DNA of 64,000 bases from Rhodomicrobium udaipurense JA643 (GTDB lineage: Bacteria; Pseudomonadota; Alphaproteobacteria; Rhizobiales; Rhodomicrobiaceae), in the NCBI RefSeq assembly GCF_000636015.1, contig NZ_JFZJ01000001.1, positions 39,251 through 103,250 of the forward strand. Reading direction: 5' to 3'. The translations under genes were made by a program, and so were the position numbers. The notes below the pieces were generated by a model. It was given only the letters and a program-made list of their open reading frames with translations. It was not told the DNA's origin and searched no databases. Of the stretch, positions 57,746 to 64,000 are shown piece by piece (the first letter of the stretch is position 1; each line of letters starts with the position of its first letter).

Positions 57746-58630
57746 TTACCGCAGCAGATCGTTCAGCGCGTCGGCGGGGATGGCCTTTTCGAGGTTGTTG
57801 AACTGGCCGAAGGCGAAGATTTCCTCGGCCTTGAGGCGCAGATTGCCGAGCAGCGAGCGCATCAGCGCGGTGCCGAGCGCGACAGACGACGCGCCTGCCG
57901 CGTTCAACGCCTTGAGATCCGGCGCGGGTGTCAGCCCGACGGTGATCTGGAGCGGGCCGTCCACATGCGCGGAAAGCCGCTCGATAATCTGGATATGCTG
58001 CACGCCGGGCACGGCGATGCAGTCCGCGCCCGCCGCGAAATAAGCTTCTGCGCGCTCGACGGCGGTTTCGAACGGCGAATACGGCGGCGGTTCGAGCAGG
58101 AACGCCTCGGTGCGGGCCGTCACAACGGCTGGAACGCGGGTTTCGAGCGCGGCCGCCTTCGCAGCCTTGATGGCCGCTGTCATGTCGTGCATCGAGGCCA
58201 TGCCGTGCTGGCCGCCGCGTCCGCCGTCGCCGATGGTCACGCCCACGCACCCGGCCGAGATTACGGCGCCGACCGCGCGGCCGATCTCTTCCATGGACCG
58301 GCCGATAACGCCTTCGAGGTCCGCGTTGACGGGTACGGAGAAATTCATGGCGACGCTCTTCGCAGTCTCGACGAGCGTATCGAGCGGCACGCGGTCGCTC
58401 GGCAGCAGCCCGCACGACCACGCGACGGAAACGGGCGATATGCCGACGATATCAAAGCCGGCGTCGCCGATCACGCGCGCGGAAATGACGTCCCAGACCT
58501 CGGGCAGGATGAACGCCTCGCGCGCCTGCAAGCGCTTGCGGAAGCGGCGAACCTTTTCCTTTTGATCCCTGAGGGCGTTTTCGTCGATGCCTGCTGCGTG
58601 ATCGGAATCTGCGACATGGCTTGAAATCAT
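57746..58630 (-). CDS. Isocitrate lyase/PEP mutase-superfamily protein
   Basis: 294 aa, a TIM-barrel enzyme. It starts with RFRKRLQAREAFILPEVWDV and has GFDIVGISPVSVAWSCG, PVNADLEGVIG (Mg-binding acids), GVTIGDGGRGGQHG, the TARTEAF strand and GADCIAVPGVQHIQIIERL. The catalytic KKCGH motif of isocitrate and methylisocitrate lyases is absent, so it is closer to oxaloacetate decarboxylase or carboxyphosphonoenolpyruvate mutase relatives. The reading frame continues to 59044, but 58630 is the plausible start. Confidence 0.82.
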   Translation of the reverse strand: MISSHVADSDHAAGIDENALRDQKEKVRRFRKRLQAREAFILPEVWDVISARVIGDAGFDIVGISPVSVAWSCGLLPSDRVPLDTLVETAKSVAMNFSVPVNADLEGVIGRSMEEIGRAVGAVISAGCVGVTIGDGGRGGQHGMASMHDMTAAIKAAKAAALETRVPAVVTARTEAFLLEPPPYSPFETAVERAEAYFAAGADCIAVPGVQHIQIIERLSAHVDGPLQITVGLTPAPDLKALNAAGASSVALGTALMRSLLGNLRLKAEEIFAFGQFNNLEKAIPADALNDLLR

Positions 58631-58892
58631 ATCACACACTGCCCCTGCCCATTGGTCCGCGTCATGCGAGGCGACGCCAGATAAGAGTGTTTTTGGGTTA
58701 AATGTCCTTCGCCGATCCCGCAAGCAAAATGCGGCCTTGCAATGGCGCGTCCCATGCCGTCCACACGCGCTTTCCGCCCGGCGTGCAACCTTGGATCGCT
58801 TGCTCTTTTTGGCTCGGGTGCGGGCGATGTTGGAACCTCCGAAAGCGACGCCATATCTACCGGCGGACCTGCCTTCAGACCGGACTTGTATC

Positions 58893-60140
58893 ATGTTGCC
58901 AGCCTCGTCACGCCGAACCGCCGCCGCCCGCGCCGCCATGGCGCTCGTCGTTCTCGCCGCGCCGCTGGGGCTGGCCGTTTCACGCGCAGCCGACGAGCGC
59001 TCCGATGCTGCGACCGCTGGCGCGCAAGCGGTGGAACCCGACACGCGCGGGCTTCAGTCGGACGCGCTGCTTTCTGCCATCGACCGCATCCTGAAGCGCG
59101 CGGCGGCCGAGCGCGAGGCGGCGAAGACGCTGCCGAACCGTGACAAGTTCCTTTTCGAGCCGGTCTTCACCGAAACGCGGCAGGACCGGGAGAAATCCGT
59201 TCGCGCGCTGCTCGACGGCGCGCTCTCGATCGTCACAGACGCGCCCGTTCTGAAGTTTCAGGAGGACATCGCCCGCCAGCGCGAGAAGATCGCTGCGAAC
59301 CGCGACCGCATCGCATCCTTGCGCGAGCGCAGGCTCGACGCGCCGCAGGGCGGTGTCTTGCCGGGTATCCTCACCGAAACGAAGGATTCCATCGACGGGG
59401 CCATCGCCGCGCTTCAGGACGACATTAAGGAGCGCGAGTCCGACATCCTCCGCGTCAAGCAGGAGATCGGCAAGGCGCTCGATGTGGCGGGGATTCCGCT
59501 CAGTCAGGATCAACTCGACCTGTTGCTCGACAGCGTGCTCGGCGGCGACCTTCTCAGGCTGATGACCGCGTATGAGGTTGCGAAAATCGCCGACCGCAAG
59601 CTTGCGGCGCTCGTGGTGCAGTCGAATGACGACCTGAAGGCCGCGCGGCGCTATTTCGCGATGCACGCGGCGCTGTTCGCGCTTCTCGTGCAGGCTCAGG
59701 AGTTGCTGATCGAAAAAATCGACAAGGTGTATATGGCGCGGCTCGACGGCATCATCGGCGACATCGCGAGGACGGGTGCGAAGACGCGGGATCTGATGGA
59801 GTCGGCCACGCGCGACGATCAGCGCCGCACGCTCGAAGCGAACGCCAAGGCGCAGGAACTCTCACGAAAAGTGTCGGGCTTCTATCGCGACTATCTCGCT
59901 ACACAGCGGCGACTTCTATGGCAGACCCGTGAAAAAACCCTGTTCGATCTGAATGTTGCCGACAATACCTACGAAACTGTTGAAGCGAGCTTTCAGTTGA
60001 AAGCGCTAATGGACGAAGCAAAAACGTCGTTCGATTCTTTGCAGAAGCTTGACGCTCCCGGTTTCGAGCAGATTTTCCGCAATGAAAATTTAAGGCGGGA
60101 ATTCGAAACTCTGACCCGCAAGCTCTCGCCGGCATCGTGA
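58893..60140 (+). CDS. Secreted coiled-coil protein, unknown function
   Basis: 415 aa. The signal peptide is rich in Arg and Ala (MLPASSRRTAAARAAMALVV) with cleavage near SRAA-DE. Long amphipathic helices dominate: FQEDIARQREKIAANRDRIA, AALQDDIKERESDILRVKQE and SFQLKALMDEAKTSFDSLQK. The only hydrophobic stretch after the signal is HAALFALLVQAQELLIEK, so it is probably periplasmic. I do not recognise the family. The start at 58893 was chosen for the signal peptide; 58737 and 58827 are longer in-frame options. Confidence 0.7.
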   Translation: MLPASSRRTAAARAAMALVVLAAPLGLAVSRAADERSDAATAGAQAVEPDTRGLQSDALLSAIDRILKRAAAEREAAKTLPNRDKFLFEPVFTETRQDREKSVRALLDGALSIVTDAPVLKFQEDIARQREKIAANRDRIASLRERRLDAPQGGVLPGILTETKDSIDGAIAALQDDIKERESDILRVKQEIGKALDVAGIPLSQDQLDLLLDSVLGGDLLRLMTAYEVAKIADRKLAALVVQSNDDLKAARRYFAMHAALFALLVQAQELLIEKIDKVYMARLDGIIGDIARTGAKTRDLMESATRDDQRRTLEANAKAQELSRKVSGFYRDYLATQRRLLWQTREKTLFDLNVADNTYETVEASFQLKALMDEAKTSFDSLQKLDAPGFEQIFRNENLRREFETLTRKLSPAS

Positions 60141-60268
60141 TGGCGGGAGCTGTCTCCCCGAATCAACAGGGCGGGGAAAATCCGACTGCATCGCGGCCTT
60201 TGCGCTTCGTCGAGCATGCGGTTCCGATCTATAGTTTTGGCGTCTAGCGGGACGATGGGTATTTCGAG

Positions 60269-61378
60269 ATGCGGTTCGTACTAAGTCTGATTTTGGCAGG
60301 GGGCGTCTTTTCGGGCGCGCTCGCAAGCGACAATGACTGCGCGTACGACCCGAAAACCTCCGCGATGTCGCGCATCATCGCCGCCGACTCAACGCACGGC
60401 GCGCTTTACGGCACGGCGCTGAACGCACAGTCGAACCGCTCCTATTCGCGCACGCTCAACCTGCGTGATCGAGAAGTTGTTCTGACCTTCGACGACGGCC
60501 CGCTGGGTACGAACACGCGCACCGTGCTCGACACGCTCGACAAGCATTGCGTGAAGGCCACGTTCTTCTCCGTGGGGCGCATGGCGCTCGCCGATCCGAA
60601 GCTGCTCAAGGAATACGACCGGCGCGGCCACACCATCGGCACGCACACATTTTCGCATCCGTTCGCCATGGACCGCATGCCGCCGCAGGACGCCATAGCC
60701 GAGATCGAAAAGGGCTTCGCGGCGGTGAGCCATGCGCTTGGCAAGCCCATCGCGCCGTTCTTCCGTTTCCCCGGCCTTCGCGATTCACCAGAGACCGTCG
60801 CCTATCTCGCCAGCCGCAACATCAGCACGTGGTCGGTCGATGTGATCTCCGGCGACACGGACCCCGGCGCGAATGCCGCCAAGGTAACGAAGGACGTGCT
60901 GGCGCGCGTTCGCGGGGCAGGCAAGGGCATCATTCTCTTCCACGACATCAAGAAGCCCACGGCGGAGGCGCTGGACGGGATCATCACCGCGCTCAAGAAA
61001 GACGGCTACAAGTTCGTGCACGTCGTTTCCAACACGAACTACAAGCCGAATCCCGAGATGGTGGCGAAAACCGACGCGTTCCGCACACCTCCTGAGATGG
61101 CGACCGTAACCGGCCGGTGGACGGCGTCCGCGGCGACGGTCGGACGCCCCGAGATCAAGGCGGGCAGCGTCGACGTGATGCGGACCGAGTGGGTCGAGTT
61201 GAAGCTCGCGAACGAGCAGCTTACCGGCAACGCGCGCTCCGAGACGGCCAACGTAGGCGGCGGCAACGGCCAGACGGCTAGCGGCTACGTGGCTACCAGC
61301 TCGGGTGGTGGCGGCAGCGGCCAGACCGGCGGTGCCTATATGGCCAACAGTTGGCTCGTGACGGGCCAAATCCAGTAA
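60269..61378 (+). CDS. Secreted polysaccharide deacetylase (NodB domain)
   Basis: 369 aa, with a signal peptide (MRFVLSLILAGGVFSGALAS). The NodB domain has REVVLTFDDGPLGTNTRTVL (catalytic Asp and metal Asp) and IGTHTFSHPFAMDRM (metal His pair). RFPGLRDSPETVAYLA and IILFHDIKKPTAEALDGII follow. It should remove acetyl groups from an N-acetylhexosamine polymer in the envelope; the substrate is unknown. The C terminus is a Gly/Ser/Thr-rich tail of about 80 residues (SSGGGGSGQTGGAYMANSWL). Confidence 0.9.
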   Translation: MRFVLSLILAGGVFSGALASDNDCAYDPKTSAMSRIIAADSTHGALYGTALNAQSNRSYSRTLNLRDREVVLTFDDGPLGTNTRTVLDTLDKHCVKATFFSVGRMALADPKLLKEYDRRGHTIGTHTFSHPFAMDRMPPQDAIAEIEKGFAAVSHALGKPIAPFFRFPGLRDSPETVAYLASRNISTWSVDVISGDTDPGANAAKVTKDVLARVRGAGKGIILFHDIKKPTAEALDGIITALKKDGYKFVHVVSNTNYKPNPEMVAKTDAFRTPPEMATVTGRWTASAATVGRPEIKAGSVDVMRTEWVELKLANEQLTGNARSETANVGGGNGQTASGYVATSSGGGGSGQTGGAYMANSWLVTGQIQ

Positions 61379-61630
61379 CGACGCGTGGCGAACGCCAGCG
61401 CCTGTTCGATCGGTCGCCGCACGGGAGCGAGGCGTTCCTAAGCGGCGTACGGCGACTTGCCCTCATGCGTGCTGCGATGCGCGGTATGGCTGTTGGCGGC
61501 AACGCGAGCCCGACGGCATAGCGCAAAGCCCGCGTGCGAGCGTGAAGGAAGGGGACAGCGCTCAATCGCAGCTTGTTGTGGCCTTTCGCGATCCGCTATG
61601 TTTGCTCCCTCAAAGGGGTGGCGAGCAGGC

Positions 61631-63226
61631 ATGAGACAGGACGAAGCACTTCAAATCCTCAAATCGGGGGCGAGCGCCTTCCTCACCGGCGAGCCGGGCA
61701 GCGGGAAGAGCTACATTGCATCGCGCTTTGTCGGCTATCTGCGCCGCGAGGGCATCGCCGTCAGCGTGACCGCCTCGACCGGCATCGCGGCCGCGCAACT
61801 CGGCGGCATGACGGTGCACGCGTGGAGCGGCATCGGCACGCGCTCGACGCTGTCGCGCTCCGACCTCGATTTCATCGCGCGCAACCGCCGCGTCACCGAC
61901 CGCATCAAGAAGACGCGCGTGCTCATCATCGACGAGGTGTCGATGCTGTCCGGGCAGACGCTCACCGCCGTCAGCCAGGTCTGCCAGTATGTGCGCAAGT
62001 CGCCCGCGCCTTTCGGCGGTATCCAGACGGTGTTCGTCGGCGATTTCTTCCAGCTTCCGCCGGTGGTGCGCCGAGACGAGCATCCGGGCGCCGAGACGGA
62101 AAGCCAGGACGAGGCGGACGCATCGCCCTTCGCCTATGCGAGCCGCGCGTGGCGGGACCTCGATCCCGCGATCTGCTACCTCACCGAGCAGCATCGCCAG
62201 ACCGACCGCGAGTTCTCCGAGCTTCTCGGCGCGATCCGCTCGAACGCCTGCCGCCGTGAGCATCTCGAAATCCTCGGCAGCCGCAAGCCGACGCGCGAAA
62301 CGCTGCCGCACGGCATCACGCGGCTCTACACCCACAACATGGACGTGGACCGCATCAACTACGCCGAACTCATGAAGCTGCCCGGCGAGCCGAACGTCTT
62401 CCTCATGAGCACGATGGGCGACAAGGTGCTGTCCGAGGGGCTGAAGCGCGGCTGTCTTTCGCCGGAAGAACTGGCGCTGAAGCTTGGTGCGGTGGTGATG
62501 TTCACCAAGAACGACCCCGAAGGCCGCTTCGTGAACGGCACGCTCGGCGTCGTCTGCAACTTCGACCGCGACGGCGGCTGGCCGGTGGTCGAAACGAAGA
62601 GCGGCTTTACGGTCACGGCGAAGCCCGCCGAATGGAAGGTGCAGGAAGACGACGCCGTGAAGGCGGGCATCGAGCAGGTGCCGCTGCGCCTTGCCTGGGC
62701 GATCACCGTGCACAAAAGTCAGGGCATGTCGCTCGACGCGGCGCTGATGGATCTGTCGAATGCGTTTGAATACGGGCAGGGCTATGTTGCGCTGTCGCGG
62801 GTTCGCGCGCTCGGCGGCCTGCATCTCCTCGGCTGGAACGAGCGCGCGTTGCGTGTGCATCCGGAAGCGCTGGCGAAGGACGCCGATTTCCGCGAGGCTT
62901 CGGAGGGCGAATCCGACCGGCTCGCCGCGCAAGGGGCGGAGGCGATCGAGGCGCTGCGCGTTTCGAACCTGCGTGACATGAAGGGGCTGCCCGCCGGTCC
63001 GGCCGCAGCGCCGCACACTGCAACCGCCGCCCAGCCCGCACCCACCGCAGACGCGGATCATGGCCGCATCGCGAACGCCTACAAGAAATGGAGCGAGGAG
63101 GAAGAGGCCGACGTGTCGACTCGCTACAAGCGCGGCGAGAGCGTCAAGGCCATCGCCGCCGCTGTCGGCCGTCAGGAAGGCGGCATCCGCGCGCGGCTCG
63201 TGAAGCTCGGCCTCATCATGAAATAG
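61631..63226 (+). CDS. RecD/Pif1-type ATP-dependent DNA helicase
   Basis: 531 aa, superfamily 1B helicase. Walker A is [17 protein letters not shown]. Motif Ia is [20 protein letters not shown], motif II is [15 protein letters not shown], motif III is [14 protein letters not shown], and motif VI is [20 protein letters not shown] with GYVALSRVR. The last 50 residues form a separate helical domain ([40 protein letters not shown]) that resembles a helix-turn-helix. The start [13 protein letters not shown] at 61631 is the family start; the frame runs upstream to 61457. Confidence 0.88.
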   Translation: MRQDEALQILKSGASAFLTGEPGSGKSYIASRFVGYLRREGIAVSVTASTGIAAAQLGGMTVHAWSGIGTRSTLSRSDLDFIARNRRVTDRIKKTRVLIIDEVSMLSGQTLTAVSQVCQYVRKSPAPFGGIQTVFVGDFFQLPPVVRRDEHPGAETESQDEADASPFAYASRAWRDLDPAICYLTEQHRQTDREFSELLGAIRSNACRREHLEILGSRKPTRETLPHGITRLYTHNMDVDRINYAELMKLPGEPNVFLMSTMGDKVLSEGLKRGCLSPEELALKLGAVVMFTKNDPEGRFVNGTLGVVCNFDRDGGWPVVETKSGFTVTAKPAEWKVQEDDAVKAGIEQVPLRLAWAITVHKSQGMSLDAALMDLSNAFEYGQGYVALSRVRALGGLHLLGWNERALRVHPEALAKDADFREASEGESDRLAAQGAEAIEALRVSNLRDMKGLPAGPAAAPHTATAAQPAPTADADHGRIANAYKKWSEEEEADVSTRYKRGESVKAIAAAVGRQEGGIRARLVKLGLIMK

Positions 63227-63324
63227 CGGCGCCGCCCGCGAAAGATGACAGGGCGAACGAATTCTGCTTTCTAAGCTCTCGAAGAAGAACACCGGCCCGC
63301 GTTTTCCTCCCCACCGAAGACCTC

Positions 63325-64000
63325 ATGCAACCCATCATCGCCGTCTCGAACGTCAGCAAAACCTACGCCTCGGGCCTCGTCGCGCTCAAGGGCGTGAGCC
63401 TCGACATCGCGCCGGGCGAGATTTTCGCGCTGCTCGGGCCGAACGGCGCTGGCAAGACGACGCTGATCAGCATCATCTGCGGCATCGTCAACGCGAGCGG
63501 CGGCACGGTCACGGTTGGCGGCCACGACAACGTGACGGATTATCGCGCGGCGCGCTCGCTGATCGGGCTTGTGCCGCAGGAACTCGCGACCGACACGTTC
63601 GAGCAGGTGTGGGCAACGGTTTCGTTCAGCCGCGGTCTTTTCGGCAAGGCGCCGAACCCCGCGTTCATCGATCAGGTGCTGAAGGATCTCTCGCTCTACG
63701 ATCGCCGTTACAGCAAGATCATGACGCTCTCGGGCGGCATGAAGCGCCGCGTGATGATCGCGAAGGCGCTCGCGCACGAGCCGCAAATCCTGTTCCTCGA
63801 CGAACCGACTGCGGGCGTCGACGTCGAACTGCGCCGCAGCATGTGGGAGCTGATCCGCAAGCTGCGCGAGGCGGGCGTGACCATCATCCTCACCACGCAC
63901 TACATCGAGGAAGCCGAGGAGATGGCGGACCGCATCGGCGTCATCAACAAGGGCGAGATCGTGCTCGTCGAGGAAAAGGTGGAACTGATCCGCAAGCTCG
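63325..64000 (+). CDS. ABC transporter ATP-binding protein (YadG type), partial
   Basis: Open at the right edge, translated directly. It starts [20 protein letters not shown]. Walker A is GPNGAGKTT, the Q-loop LVPQELATD, the signature LSGGMKRR, Walker [13 protein letters not shown], and the H-loop [14 protein letters not shown]. The pattern fits DRA/YadG-type ATPases that work with an ABC-2 permease, which would follow outside the window. Confidence 0.9.
   Translation, partial: MQPIIAVSNVSKTYASGLVALKGVSLDIAPGEIFALLGPNGAGKTTLISIICGIVNASGGTVTVGGHDNVTDYRAARSLIGLVPQELATDTFEQVWATVSFSRGLFGKAPNPAFIDQVLKDLSLYDRRYSKIMTLSGGMKRRVMIAKALAHEPQILFLDEPTAGVDVELRRSMWELIRKLREAGVTIILTTHYIEEAEEMADRIGVINKGEIVLVEEKVELIRKL

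Noticed and set aside
61610..63292. 560-aa open frame antisense to the helicase
   Set aside because: Shadow frame; no motifs, and the plus-strand helicase has all superfamily 1 motifs in order.

Overview
The window is GC-rich, densely coded chromosomal DNA from an alphaproteobacterium. A purple non-sulfur member of the Hyphomicrobiales is the best fit; Rhodomicrobium is plausible but not proven here. The pointers are a RegB/RegA redox two-component system beside SCO1/SenC, a complete Fe-only nitrogenase cluster (anfA-HDGK-O), a class I polyhydroxyalkanoate synthase, a NADP-type malic enzyme with a phosphotransacetylase-like tail, a GTTC-N7-GTTC SOS box at lexA and an Irr-type operator before an iron transporter. 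No phage, IS element or CRISPR array was recognised.

Layout. 1-3.9 kb: senC (partial, minus), regB and regA, then tadA and an isoprenylcysteine methyltransferase-like membrane protein. 4.0-9.7 kb: an unrecognised 349-aa protein, RluB with a very long R/G/E/D-rich tail, rsmD, tam and a LOG-family protein. 9.9-14.5 kb: rplS with an unusual C-terminal extension, a secreted protein, and a DevBCA-like ABC exporter. 14.6-23.9 kb: dksA, maeB, a SUMF-fold secreted protein, an L,D-transpeptidase, and nadA and nadB; nadA has a promoter followed by a structured leader carrying an intrinsic terminator. 24-28.5 kb: phaC, lexA, an MFS exporter. 28.6-38.2 kb: a GNAT-like protein, an ATP-grasp ligase, an OPT transporter and a TauD/SyrP-like dioxygenase, next to an FbpABC ferric importer behind an Irr-type box. 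38.6-46.9 kb: tRNA-Arg(CCT), parC, an OmpR-type two-component system, pgm, a periplasmic Spy/CpxP-like protein and a NYN-domain protein. 46.9-55.3 kb: the anf cluster, all on the minus strand in the order anfA, anfH, anfD, anfG, anfK, anfO, then a gamma-glutamylcyclotransferase-fold gene. 55.4-64 kb: a class I glutamine amidotransferase, a flavin split-barrel protein, a DUF2087-like protein, an isocitrate lyase-family protein, a secreted coiled-coil protein, a NodB deacetylase, a RecD/Pif1-type helicase and a truncated ABC ATPase.

How the genes work together. The anf block would give Mo-independent nitrogen fixation. AnfA activates a sigma-54 promoter (well-formed -24/-12 element before anfH), AnfH feeds electrons to AnfDGK, and hairpins after anfH and anfK probably tune transcript ratios. 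RegB/RegA would couple redox state to such pathways. The OmpR-type system and the Spy-like gene share the same 17-bp palindrome at nearly the same distance from their starts, so they probably form one envelope-stress circuit. The OPT/ATP-grasp/dioxygenase/GNAT genes beside the Irr-controlled iron importer may make or take up a small peptide-like metal ligand; this is inference.

The strongest leads for something undescribed are the nadA leader RNA, the shared 17-bp operator, and the ATP-grasp/OPT/dioxygenase cluster.
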